From Streptomyces zagrosensis (GTDB taxonomy: Bacteria > Actinomycetota > Actinomycetes > Streptomycetales > Streptomycetaceae), in NCBI RefSeq assembly GCF_014203645.1, contig NZ_JACHJL010000004.1, positions 434,001-498,000 on the forward strand: a stretch of DNA of 64,000 bases, in the 5' to 3' direction. The notes below the pieces were generated by a model, which saw only the letters and a list, made by a program, of their open reading frames with translations, had not been told where the DNA came from and ran no database searches. Positions 1 to 7,147 of the stretch are shown here, one piece after another. Every line of letters begins with the position of its first letter. The first letter of the stretch is position 1. The translations under genes and the position numbers were made by a program.

Positions 1-271
1 CGACGACCAGGGTCATGCGCTCGGGGCGGCGGAAGTCCGTGGCCAGGACGCGATGGCGAGGTGGCAGTTGCAGCCCGAGTGCGCATGCGGTGCGTGCGGC
101 TGCGGACAGCAACAACTCACCAGGGCGCAGGATGACACCAGGCAGATACCACGGCGGCGCACCCTCGTGCACGAGGAGAACCTGCGGCAGACCGCCGGTC
201 ACATCGCCTGGTGCGTGGGGGTTGCGGGGTTTCCAGATCAGCAGGGCTACGCGAAGTTGCCGGGCGCTCAT
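1..271 (-). CDS. Degenerate Nudix-like protein, 3' end outside window
   Basis: The first 90 codons are in the window; the gene starts at ATG 269-271 and runs off the left edge. The start overlaps the stop of the upstream 227-aa gene by 4 bp (ATGA at 268-271), so it is the third gene of a coupled operon. The pattern VLLVHEGAPPWYLPG at residues 31-45, then LRPGELLLSAAAR and LGLQLPP, is that of a Nudix fold. The Nudix box is broken, however: the expected REXXEE reads RTACAL, at about residues 60-65. It therefore probably lacks pyrophosphatase activity and may bind a nucleotide-like ligand. The fold assignment comes from pattern only, and the function is unknown. Confidence 0.7.
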   Translation of the reverse strand, partial: MSARQLRVALLIWKPRNPHAPGDVTGGLPQVLLVHEGAPPWYLPGVILRPGELLLSAAARTACALGLQLPPRHRVLATDFRRPERMTLVV

Positions 272-951
272 GGGGTGCTGTCTGGGGTGGCGGGGGTGTC
301 GGCGAGGTGGTCGAGCCCGCAGTCGCTGGGTGTCTTGCCGTTGGTGGTCATGATCCCGGCAGCATCCGCGCCATCCGACCAGAAGAATCCGCCCGCCCCG
401 GCGAGCGCGTCCAGCGGCAGTTGGATGCGGTGGGGGTTGGTACGCAGCTCGCCTTCCGCTAGAGCTTTCGGGTCGAACAGCGCGCCCTCGTAAGCTTGTT
501 GAAACTCTACGTCTGTAGCGGGCTCCCACCCGTTTACGGGGTCGGACCGGTCAGTGTTGGCGTTGGCGTTGGCGAGGAAGAACCGCAAGACGGTTCCCTG
601 GACCGTTCGTACGGTGTGCTGCCCGGTCAGCACCAAGCTCCGCTTACCCGGACTGCTCACGGGCGGCCCACTGTTCTCACGCCGGTGCCCCGCGCCCCGG
701 TGCGCGTGCAGCGCGTCCACGGCTTCTCGGTACTGCGGCCAATCCCGCAACGCGCGAGCCCGGTCCCGGACGATGGCCACCGCCCGGCACGTGGCGCAGG
801 GCTGAGTGCTGGGCTTGGCGTCGGCGTCGGCGTCTTCCACCAGGGGTACGTCAGACGCCAACTGATCGTTGAGCGCTAGTAGTTGAGACAGCTTGGCGTC
901 GATTGGTTCCGGGGCTGGCGGCCAGTGTTCAGGCTTCTGCATGGGGATCAA
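268..951 (-). CDS. Conserved-type hypothetical protein with CxxC motif (227 aa)
   Basis: I do not recognise this protein. The start is TTG at 949-951, overlapping the stop of the upstream small gene (TTGA). An in-frame ATG four codons in, at 942, is the alternative start. The N-terminal half is charged and helical, with a CATC motif near residue 52 that could bind metal or form a disulfide. The C-terminal half has a basic patch, then FFLANANANTD and a Trp/Phe-containing segment ending in GGFFWSDGADAAG. There is no signal peptide or membrane segment. It sits between a CxxC small protein and a degenerate Nudix-like protein in one coupled operon, divergent from an XRE/DUF397 regulator, which suggests that regulator controls it. 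Confidence 0.7.
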   Translation of the reverse strand: MIPMQKPEHWPPAPEPIDAKLSQLLALNDQLASDVPLVEDADADAKPSTQPCATCRAVAIVRDRARALRDWPQYREAVDALHAHRGAGHRRENSGPPVSSPGKRSLVLTGQHTVRTVQGTVLRFFLANANANTDRSDPVNGWEPATDVEFQQAYEGALFDPKALAEGELRTNPHRIQLPLDALAGAGGFFWSDGADAAGIMTTNGKTPSDCGLDHLADTPATPDSTP

Positions 952-1133
952 CCACCGTCACGGTGGCGGCAGCTGGGGCAAGCGCAGTCCGGCCACCGGG
1001 CCGGGTAGTGCTCTCTCAGCCACCGGGGCGTCACGTCGTCGGGTTCGATGGTGAAAACCGTCGCGGCCCGACTGATCCGAGGCGGGTCCTCGCCGGGGCG
1101 TCGGCGGTAGACCTTGATGGTCATCGTCGTCAT
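948..1133 (-). CDS. Small CxxC protein (61 aa), first gene of the leftward operon
   Basis: The start is ATG at 1133, preceded by a GGAG-like site in CTGGAGTAAAAGTC. The protein is basic and ends in CACPSCRHRDGG, a Cys-x-x-Cys plus His that could hold zinc. Its stop overlaps the TTG start of the next gene by 4 bp, which argues for translational coupling. The middle (VFTIEPDDVTPRWLREHYPA) may form a short strand and helix. No family is recognised. Reality is supported by the overlap, the coding-like composition and its place at the head of a three-gene operon. Confidence 0.6.
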   Translation of the reverse strand: MTTMTIKVYRRRPGEDPPRISRAATVFTIEPDDVTPRWLREHYPARWPDCACPSCRHRDGG

Positions 1134-1182
1134 GACTTTTACTCCAGGAAGTGTGCGACAACCTCCCTCGCGCGCAAGCGAC

Positions 1183-1212
1183 TTGACTGCACGTCAGATA
1201 ATCACGTAGATA
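1183..1212 (+). promoter_or_regulatory. Candidate sigma70-type promoter toward the XRE gene
   Basis: TTGACT at 1183-1188 and TAGATA at 1207-1212 are separated by 18 bp, a good match to a housekeeping promoter. It reads toward the XRE gene at 1331. The surrounding bases are AT-rich relative to the window. It is called by eye only. Confidence 0.4.
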
Positions 1213-1249
1213 ATGAGGGAGTCGGCTTGGCCACTGAGTGTGATCAAGC

Positions 1250-1286
1250 ACTTACAGCATCCGCTAGGTGTGCGTAGGCTGTAAGT
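1250..1286. promoter_or_regulatory. Inverted repeat ACTTACAGC / GCTGTAAGT, likely XRE operator
   Basis: Perfect 9-bp arms lie at 1250-1258 and 1278-1286, separated by 19 bp. The arms overlap a second possible promoter (CTTACA at 1251-1256, TAGGCT at 1275-1280, 18-bp gap). A repressor bound here would cover both promoter elements. It sits in the divergent region between the XRE gene and the leftward operon, so one site could control both. Confidence 0.45.
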
Positions 1287-1330
1287 ACCTAGGCCTTAAA
1301 CCCGCGAAGTTAAAGGGAGGTCGAACGCCC

Positions 1331-2155
1331 ATGCCCATGGAGACCGACGACCGTGGTCATACTTCCGAAAGCGGCAGCATGTTGCAGTTCTTCGGCGGAA
1401 GACTGCGCAAGGTCCGGAAGGATATGGGCTGGTCACAGGAAGTGACAGCACTGAAGGCGCACAGCACGAACGCCATGATTAGTTACATCGAGAACGCCAA
1501 GCGCATCCCTACGGAGCAATTGGCTCAAGATCTCGACGTCGCCTTTGAGACTGACCTCTTCAGCGAGATGCACTCGCTAGTGCTCGAATACGTGTACCCG
1601 GATTGGTTTCGTCCGTACGCCGAACTTGAGTGCCAAGCCACGGCTATCCGGATCTTTGACTCGCAACTCGTATCCGGACTGCTCCAGACCGAGGCATACG
1701 CGCGAAGCGTTCTCGCCGCACGGCGCCCGGCCCAGCTCGATGACCTGGTGGCCGCTCGGATGACCCGGCAGCAAGTTCTCGAGCGCGAGAACCCCCCACG
1801 CTTGTGGGTGGTACTTGATGAGATGGCCTTAATGCGGCACATCGGCGGTCGCGATGTGATGCGCGAACAACTTCATCGGCTGCTTGATGCCGCACGGAAC
1901 CCTCTGTGCGTCGTCCAGATCATCCCGCGCCAGGTTGCGGCGCATCCCGGCATCGAAGGCCCCTTCACGCTGCTCAGCTTCGACGGAGGTGGTGACGTGC
2001 TCTACGTCGACGGGTTCTCGCAGGGCCGGGCTGCGCTGTCGCGCGAAGAAGTGGTTGACGCGCGACACGCGTACGATCTACTTCTAGGGCTCGCGGCATC
2101 CCCTGACAGCTCCGCTGAACTGATTCGCGCGCATATTGAGGAGATTGAGCAGTGA
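1331..2155 (+). CDS. XRE-family regulator with DUF5753 domain (WhiJ-like)
   Basis: This is a DNA-binding regulator of the abundant Streptomyces WhiJ-like class, 274 aa. A helix-turn-helix at about residues 20-75 (GRLRKVRKDMGWSQEV through ISYIENAKRIP) is followed by a DUF5753 domain from about 85 to 265. ATG 1331 is chosen because AAAGGGAGG (1312-1320) lies 10 bp upstream; an in-frame GTG at 1268 lacks such a site. Its stop overlaps the GTG start of the DUF397 gene by 4 bp, the classic pairing in which the small acidic protein modulates the regulator. Codon 167 (1829-1831) is the rare TTA leucine codon, so synthesis probably needs the bldA tRNA and would be developmentally late. Codon use is less GC-rich than in the core genes, suggesting acquisition. 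Confidence 0.9.
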   Translation: MPMETDDRGHTSESGSMLQFFGGRLRKVRKDMGWSQEVTALKAHSTNAMISYIENAKRIPTEQLAQDLDVAFETDLFSEMHSLVLEYVYPDWFRPYAELECQATAIRIFDSQLVSGLLQTEAYARSVLAARRPAQLDDLVAARMTRQQVLERENPPRLWVVLDEMALMRHIGGRDVMREQLHRLLDAARNPLCVVQIIPRQVAAHPGIEGPFTLLSFDGGGDVLYVDGFSQGRAALSREEVVDARHAYDLLLGLAASPDSSAELIRAHIEEIEQ

Positions 2156-2364
2156 CAACTGACAGCCTGGAAATGGTCGTCACGTGGCGCACCTCCAGCT
2201 ACAGCAGCAGCAACGGCGGCCAGTGCGTAGAGGTCGGCGCAGGGATACCGACCACCGTTCCCGTCCGCGACTCCAAGGACCCCCACGGCTCCACCCTCAC
2301 CTTCGAACCAGCCGCCTGGAACGCATTCATCACCAGCATTAAAACAGGCGAGTTCAACGACTGA
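2152..2364 (+). CDS. DUF397 protein, partner of the XRE regulator (70 aa)
   Basis: This is a small DUF397 protein. The hallmark WRTSSYSSSNGGQCVEV lies at residues 11-27, followed by VPVRDSKDPHGSTLTF and a C-terminal AWNAFI segment. It starts with GTG at 2152, overlapping the XRE stop. Family knowledge: DUF397 proteins act as antagonists or cofactors of the neighbouring XRE protein. Its length is typical for the family. Confidence 0.9.
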   Translation: MTTDSLEMVVTWRTSSYSSSNGGQCVEVGAGIPTTVPVRDSKDPHGSTLTFEPAAWNAFITSIKTGEFND

Positions 2365-2403
2365 GCCCGCGCAATTCATCCGGCACGTGCTGGAGGTTTA
2401 TCA

Positions 2404-2625
2404 ATGACCACCGAAATGACCATCCCTGAAGATATCTGGTTGAAGTCGTCCTACAGCCAGTCCAACGGTGGCGAGTGCATCGAGTGGGCCCCTGCACACT
2501 CGGCCACAACCGGTGTCGTCCCCGTTCGCGACTCCAAGAACCCCAGCGGCCCCGCCCTCGCCTTCACCGCGTCAGCCTGGTCGGCGTTCGTCGCCGGAGT
2601 CAAGGCGGAAGAGTTCGGCGTCTGA
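2404..2625 (+). CDS. Second DUF397 protein (73 aa)
   Basis: This is a second DUF397 paralogue, 39 bp after the first, with its own strong ribosome-binding site (GGAGG at 2392-2396). It shares the motifs WLKSSYSQSNGGECIEW, VPVRDSKNPSGPALAF and SAWSAFVAGV with its neighbour. Two tandem DUF397 genes behind one XRE gene is a known but less common arrangement. The two could compete for one regulator or serve different ones. Confidence 0.9.
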   Translation: MTTEMTIPEDIWLKSSYSQSNGGECIEWAPAHSATTGVVPVRDSKNPSGPALAFTASAWSAFVAGVKAEEFGV

Positions 2626-2641
2626 CCCGCCAGCGCAAACT

Positions 2642-2671
2642 GCCCCGTCACTCGGAGAGTGGCGGGGCTTC
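2642..2671 (+). terminator. Hairpin terminator after the DUF397 genes
   Basis: The stem GCCCCGTCAC / GTGGCGGGGC (2642-2651 and 2659-2668, one G-T pair) has a 7-base loop and is followed by TTCGT. It begins 17 bp after the second DUF397 stop. Confidence 0.6.
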
Positions 2672-2849
2672 GTACGTGCGGGAGCACTCCAGCGCCCCCA
2701 CCTCTTCCGCGAGAGTCTGACTCTTCCGCAGGAGCCTGCCGCCTCGCCCCCGAGGGCCGCCGAGGGCCCGCCGCCCGCCGCTGACCTCCCGCCGCATGTG
2801 GTCAATGCCGTTCGCCAGCCGCGGCCCAGCGGCCCTAGCATCGGCGGCC

Positions 2850-4034
2850 ATGACACATCCCGTAGACCTGCATCCATTCCGTATCGACTTCCCGCAAGCA
2901 GATCTGGACGATCTCCACGAGCGGCTTGACCGCACTCGGTGGCCCGACGAGTTGCCCGGGGTCGGGTGGGCGTACGGGGTGCCTCTCGGATATCTCCAGG
3001 AGTTGGCGCACTACTGGCGGCACAGTTACGACTGGCGCGGTGCCGAGGCCCGGCTCAACGAGTGGCCGCAGTTCGTCACCACGATCGACGGGGCGCGCGT
3101 TCACTTCGCCCATATCCGGTCCCCGGAGCCCGGTGCGACGCCGCTGCTGATGACGCATGGCTGGCCGGGCTCCATCGTTGAGTTTGCGCGGGTCGCGGGG
3201 CCGTTGACCGACCCGAGGGCCCATGGTGGCGACCCGTCTGAGGCCTTTCACCTCGTGCTGCCCAGCATTCCCGGGTTCGGTCTGTCCGGGCCCACGACAC
3301 AGACCGGCTGGGAGTTGGGCCGGGTCGCCGCCGCCTTCGCTGAACTGATGCGGCGGCTGGGGTACGAGCGGTACGGAGTGCAGGGCGGCGACTGGGGAGC
3401 GGGCATCTCGCGCGAGCTCGGCCGGACGCATCCCGACGCCGTCATCGGCGTTCACCTCAATCTGGTGCCCGGGGCGGCGGCGCACGAGCCCACCGCCGCC
3501 GAGCTGGCCGCGCTGAGCCCCGCGGAGCGGCAGCGCACGCTGGCCTCCTGGGAACGTAACCAGCAGTGGATGCGCGAACGGCAAGGGTACGCGGACATCC
3601 AGTCCACCCGGCCGCAGACCCTGGCCTACGGGCTCACGGACTCGCCGGTCGGCCAACTGGCGTGGATCGCGGAGAAGTTCGTGGAGTGGACCGATTCGAG
3701 AGATCGTCCGGAGGGGGCTGTGGACCGCGATCTGCTGCTGACCAACGTGATGCTGTACTGGCTGACCGGTACCGCCAATTCCGCCGCGCGCATCTACTAC
3801 GAGCGGGCCCACGCCGACTCCTGGGGCACAGCCCCTGCGCCGTCCACCGCGCCCACCGCCGTAGCCGACTTCCCCCAGGACAACTTCATCCCCCTGCGGC
3901 ACATCGTCGAGCGGACCAACCACATCGTGCAGTGGACGTCGTACGAGCGGGGCGGGCACTTCGCCGCCGTGGAGCAGCCGGAGCTGCTGGTCGCGGACAT
4001 CAGGACCTTCTTCCGCCGGCTTGCCATCGGGTAG
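2850..4034 (+). CDS. Epoxide hydrolase (EHN-domain alpha/beta hydrolase)
   Basis: A 394-aa epoxide hydrolase of the microsomal-like family. An N-terminal EHN cap (FRIDFPQADLDDLHERL, residues 10-27) precedes the alpha/beta core. The oxyanion segment HGWPGS is near residue 105, and the nucleophile aspartate sits in GGDWGAG near 180. The basic histidine is probably the one in YERGGHFAAVEQP near the C-terminus. The predicted reaction is opening of an epoxide to a trans-diol, in the cytoplasm. ATG 2850 is preferred over upstream codons because it places FRIDFP at the usual distance, but there is no clear ribosome-binding site. Neighbours give no pathway. Confidence 0.9.
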   Translation: MTHPVDLHPFRIDFPQADLDDLHERLDRTRWPDELPGVGWAYGVPLGYLQELAHYWRHSYDWRGAEARLNEWPQFVTTIDGARVHFAHIRSPEPGATPLLMTHGWPGSIVEFARVAGPLTDPRAHGGDPSEAFHLVLPSIPGFGLSGPTTQTGWELGRVAAAFAELMRRLGYERYGVQGGDWGAGISRELGRTHPDAVIGVHLNLVPGAAAHEPTAAELAALSPAERQRTLASWERNQQWMRERQGYADIQSTRPQTLAYGLTDSPVGQLAWIAEKFVEWTDSRDRPEGAVDRDLLLTNVMLYWLTGTANSAARIYYERAHADSWGTAPAPSTAPTAVADFPQDNFIPLRHIVERTNHIVQWTSYERGGHFAAVEQPELLVADIRTFFRRLAIG

Positions 4035-4060
4035 GCCGTGGGGCCATCGGGATGGCTGGT

Positions 4061-4092
4061 GCCGGTGAGAACGACTGCCGGTGAGAACGACT
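4061..4092. repeat. 16-bp tandem duplication
   Basis: GCCGGTGAGAACGACT occurs twice with no gap (4061-4076 and 4077-4092), directly after the epoxide hydrolase gene. It looks like a simple slippage duplication. Confidence 0.8.
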
Positions 4093-4137
4093 GCGCCGAG
4101 CAGCGAACCTTACAAAGCAAGCAATGCAAAGCATTCA

Positions 4138-4171
4138 ATGCAAAGAAACCCTTGCAAGGGTTTCTTTGCAT
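4138..4171. promoter_or_regulatory. 34-bp perfect palindrome in front of the ArsR-type gene
   Basis: Bases 4138-4171 are fully self-complementary. The left arm is ATGCAAAGAAACCCTTG and the right arm is its exact reverse complement, with no loop. Just upstream, AATGCAAAG also occurs at 4123-4131 and again at the palindrome's left edge (4137-4145). The palindrome ends 15 bp before the start codon at 4187, so it most likely holds the operator for autoregulation. It could also form a 5' hairpin in the transcript. Confidence 0.6.
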
Positions 4172-4186
4172 GCTTACGCTTGCCGT

Positions 4187-4903
4187 ATGGCCACCGAAGA
4201 GAATCCGCCCGAGGCGCCGCCACCCAATCCACCCGCAGCGGCCTCCCCCAAGAAGGCGCCGCGCTCCGTGCGGCAGCTCGATGCTCGCTCGCTGCGCGGT
4301 CTGGCCCATCCGCTGCGGATACGGCTACTCGAACTGCTGCGGCAGAACGGTTCGGCGACCGCGTCGCAGCTCGCCGACCGGCTCGGCGAGTCCAGCGGCG
4401 CCACCAGCTACCACCTGCGGCAACTCGCCTCCTACGGCTTTGTCGAGGAAGAGACCGGGCGCGGTACGGCGCGTGAGCGGTGGTGGAAGGCGATGCACGA
4501 GGGCATCCAGGTCGACGACCCAGAGACGTTCCTGCGCCACGCCGACCCCGAGGTACGCGGCGCCGTTGACCTGCTGCTGCACGAGATCGCCAGCATCCAC
4601 ACCAGCGAGTTGTCCACCTGGCTCGGCTCGCTGCACACCTGGCCGCAGGAGTGGCGCAGCCGCGGGAACATCAGCGACCACACGCTGTGGCTCACGCCGG
4701 AGCTGATGAGCGAGCTCGATGGGCGGCTACGGGAGGTCATCGAGGAGTACCAAGGCCAGGTGCCGGCCGATGCCGATGGCGCCGCCTCCGTCCGGCTGCA
4801 CCTGCACGCCTTCCCGCGCGAAGGCGGCCAGCAGCGCGCAGCGCGGGACCACGACGAGCCGAAAGAGCGAGACCACGACGAGCCCAGAGAGGAAGCCACG
4901 TAA
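4187..4903 (+). CDS. ArsR-type winged-helix transcriptional regulator
   Basis: A 238-aa regulator. A Pro/Ala-rich start is followed by a winged helix at about residues 30-100 (LAHPLRIRLLELL, then ATASQLADRLGESSGATSYH with YHLRQLASYGFV). A helical C-terminal region of about 100 residues follows, and the tail ends in repeated DHDEP acidic motifs. ATG 4187 is preferred over ATG 4124 because the intervening sequence is the palindrome. No metal-binding Cys motif of classical ArsR sensors is visible, so the ligand is unknown. Its stop (TAA) shares one base with the ATG of the next small gene, implying coupled expression. Confidence 0.85.
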   Translation: MATEENPPEAPPPNPPAAASPKKAPRSVRQLDARSLRGLAHPLRIRLLELLRQNGSATASQLADRLGESSGATSYHLRQLASYGFVEEETGRGTARERWWKAMHEGIQVDDPETFLRHADPEVRGAVDLLLHEIASIHTSELSTWLGSLHTWPQEWRSRGNISDHTLWLTPELMSELDGRLREVIEEYQGQVPADADGAASVRLHLHAFPREGGQQRAARDHDEPKERDHDEPREEAT

Positions 4904-5169
4904 TGCACTCGGACATCCACGCGCTCTCGCACGGCTACCGCGCGACGCAGTTGCAGACAGAGGCCGACGTCTGGCGACTGGCCCACGGCCGGGCGCAGGC
5001 CACGCGGCACGGCCATCGGCGCACTCCGCGCAGCCTCGTACGGGACCGATTCGGCTGGGCCCTGGTCGGGATCGGTCTGCGGATCGTCAGCCGGCCGCTC
5101 AGCAGCTCGGGACCTCTTTACCGGCCGCGAGGGCCTGGAGGGACGACACCGCGTCCTTCAATTCCTTGA
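4903..5169 (+). CDS. Small hypothetical protein coupled to the ArsR gene (88 aa)
   Basis: The start ATG 4903 overlaps the ArsR stop (TAATG). The first 65 residues resemble short Streptomyces proteins found behind ArsR or MFS genes, with helices in RATQLQTEADVWRLAHGR and a RFGWALVGIGLRIV segment that is amphipathic to hydrophobic. The last 24 codons (from 5099) overlap the convergent S16 protease gene. That part looks non-native (SGPLYRPRGPGG), so the original stop may have been lost. Function unknown. Confidence 0.5.
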   Translation: MHSDIHALSHGYRATQLQTEADVWRLAHGRAQATRHGHRRTPRSLVRDRFGWALVGIGLRIVSRPLSSSGPLYRPRGPGGTTPRPSIP

Positions 5170-5887
5170 CCGGAATGAGCTTCAGCCCCTTGGGTAGTTC
5201 CTCCGTCACGTCGGAGCACTGTTCCTTGGGTACGAGGAAGACGCTGGCCCCGTCGCGCTTGGCGGCCTTCGGCTTGAGGCCCACGCCGCCCACCGGGCCG
5301 ACCTTGCCATCGGCGTCGATCGTCCCCGTACCGGAGATGATGCGCCCGCCGGTGAGGTCGCCGCCGCGGCCGTCGCCGTCCAGCTTGTCGATGATGCCCA
5401 GCGAGAACATCAGCCCTGCGCTCGGGCCGCCGACCTTGCCGAGCCGCAGCGTGATCCGTACCTTCTCCGGCGAGCGGTGCAGGTAGCTCAACGCGGCCTG
5501 GACGGCGGTGTCTTGCGACTCCTTCATCTCCTTGAGGTTGTGCTTGTCCACCTCTTCGGGAGAGTCGCCGACCGGGTAGACCGAGTCGCGCGGCATGACC
5601 GCGCGTCCGGTGTCGAACCAGCCGCTGATCACGTCCTTGAGCCGTACGTCCACCGTGGGCCCGGTCGCGACGATGGCCGTCATCCGCAACTGCCCGGTGG
5701 TCTTGCGGGTCTCCGCACCGGAAATGGTGATCACCTGCTCGCCCTTGTCGGAACCGAGCACATTGGCGGTCAGCCCGGGATAGGCGATCGAGAACGGCAA
5801 CGGCGCGAACGCCACGGCCGCAAGCAGGGCGAGCACGAGCGCGGAGCAGACCGCGAGGATACGAGCGCGAAGGGACACGTCCGCCAC
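5099..5887 (-). CDS. Membrane-anchored S16 (Lon-type) serine protease lacking a PDZ domain
   Basis: A 262-aa protein related to YlbL. An N-terminal membrane segment (about residues 8-30) is followed by the YlbL-type linker (GQLRMTAIVATG, AVMPRDSVYP) and then a Lon-type proteolytic domain. The catalytic serine is in GGPSAGLMFSLG, and the partner lysine lies in the VGLKPKAAKRDGA region. YlbL proteins normally carry a PDZ domain between linker and protease, but here the linker runs straight into the protease domain. The start is GTG 5887. It probably cleaves proteins at the outer face of the membrane. It is convergent with the ArsR-linked small gene, overlapping it by 71 bp. Confidence 0.85.
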   Translation of the reverse strand: MADVSLRARILAVCSALVLALLAAVAFAPLPFSIAYPGLTANVLGSDKGEQVITISGAETRKTTGQLRMTAIVATGPTVDVRLKDVISGWFDTGRAVMPRDSVYPVGDSPEEVDKHNLKEMKESQDTAVQAALSYLHRSPEKVRITLRLGKVGGPSAGLMFSLGIIDKLDGDGRGGDLTGGRIISGTGTIDADGKVGPVGGVGLKPKAAKRDGASVFLVPKEQCSDVTEELPKGLKLIPVKELKDAVSSLQALAAGKEVPSC

Positions 5888-6025
5888 CCTAAAGGACCCG
5901 CGCGCCGCCCCCCTCGCGCAGGGCGGCCCACGGCGAACTGGTAGGTGTGCTCGGCGCCGGTGCCGGGAGCCGGCGGCTCCCGGCCGGTGCGGAGCCAGCG
6001 GACCCCGGACAGCTAAGGACCGGCT

Positions 6026-6664
6026 TCAGCGCAGGGCGTCCGACACCTCCTTCGCGGCCTCTACTACGCGGGGGCCCACGCGTTCGGGCACCGAGTCAGC
6101 GAGCATGACCACGCCGACGCTGCCCTCGATGCCCGTCACTCCGAGCAGTGGTGCCGCCGCGCCGCTTGCGCCCGCCTCAAGCTCGCCGTGTGTGAAGGCG
6201 TAGCCGGTGTCGGCCGGGGCCTTGCGCGCGGCGAGGATGGCCCGCCCGGCAGCACCCCGATCCAGCGGGTGCCGGAAGCCGGCGCGGTAGGCGACGTGGT
6301 AATCGGTCCAGGTCGGCTCGACGACAGCAACGGCGAGCGCTTCGGCGCCGTCCACCAAGGTGAGGTGGGCGGTGGCGCCTATGTCCTCGGCGAGTGAGCG
6401 TAATGCGGGCATGGCCGCCTCGCGGACGAGCGGATGCACCTGGCGGCCGAGCCGGAGCACCCCCAGGCCCACGCGTGCCCGGCCGCCGATGTCCCGGCGG
6501 ACGAGCGCGTGCTGTTCGAGTGTGGCGAGTAGACGGTAGACAACGGTGCGGTTGACACCGAGCTTGTTGGACAGTTCGGTCACGGTCAGGCCGTGGTCGG
6601 TGTCGGCGAGCAATTTGAGGACACGTAGTCCTCGATCGAGCGTCTGAGAGGTCTCCGCGGTCAC
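6026..6664 (-). CDS. IclR-family transcriptional regulator
   Basis: A 212-aa regulator. An N-terminal winged helix (LDRGLRVLKLLADTDHGLTVTELSNK, residues about 8-65) is followed by an IclR effector domain with HLTLVDGAEALAVAVVEP and a closing motif GITGIEGSVGVVML-like. GTG 6664 is chosen because GAGGAGG lies seven bases upstream; the longer upstream reading frame is low-complexity. At 212 aa it is a little shorter than typical IclR proteins (240-260) but has both domains. No catabolic operon adjoins it, so its target is unknown. Confidence 0.88.
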   Translation of the reverse strand: MTAETSQTLDRGLRVLKLLADTDHGLTVTELSNKLGVNRTVVYRLLATLEQHALVRRDIGGRARVGLGVLRLGRQVHPLVREAAMPALRSLAEDIGATAHLTLVDGAEALAVAVVEPTWTDYHVAYRAGFRHPLDRGAAGRAILAARKAPADTGYAFTHGELEAGASGAAAPLLGVTGIEGSVGVVMLADSVPERVGPRVVEAAKEVSDALR

Positions 6665-7147
6665 GACGCCCCTCCTCGGGTGAGTGGCGGCTGCATCCGT
6701 GCCAGCGCCACCGGTCCCATCGGCAGCGCGCGGAAGAGGCCACCGGTCGCGGTTCGCACGTACCGGCCGCGCTCCGCGGCGGCGCTGCCACGGGGCGTGT
6801 GCGTGGGGGAACGCTAGCGAGCGAGTCCGCTCAGCGGAAGAGTTCGTCCACAATCCGGTCAACCCGTTCCGCTCCGCGCCCCACGCCCGCCCCGTTTTGA
6901 GGCGATGGGCCGGGTTAGTGGGCACGCCGTGGGGCCGTTGACCGGGGCGGTGGCCGGTTGCGGTCCGGCAGCCGTACGTCGGCGTCGCTGCCGAGAGGTC
7001 GTACACGTACGGGAATCCGCTCCCCCACGCCGCCGAGCCGCCCACCGCCGCCGGCACCCCCGCGGCCCCGCGACGGTGTTCCGTACGACCGCGGAAACCT
7101 AGCGACCGGCCGGTCCCTCCGCCGCGGGAGTTGCCGCAGCACGGGCG
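6665..7147. other. 483-bp intergenic region upstream of the IclR gene
   Basis: No convincing gene is present. It holds the IclR ribosome-binding site and a weak dyad TTCCG-N8-CGGAA at 7079-7096, the kind of half-site IclR proteins can use. The rest is GC-rich sequence without clear structure. Confidence 0.4.
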
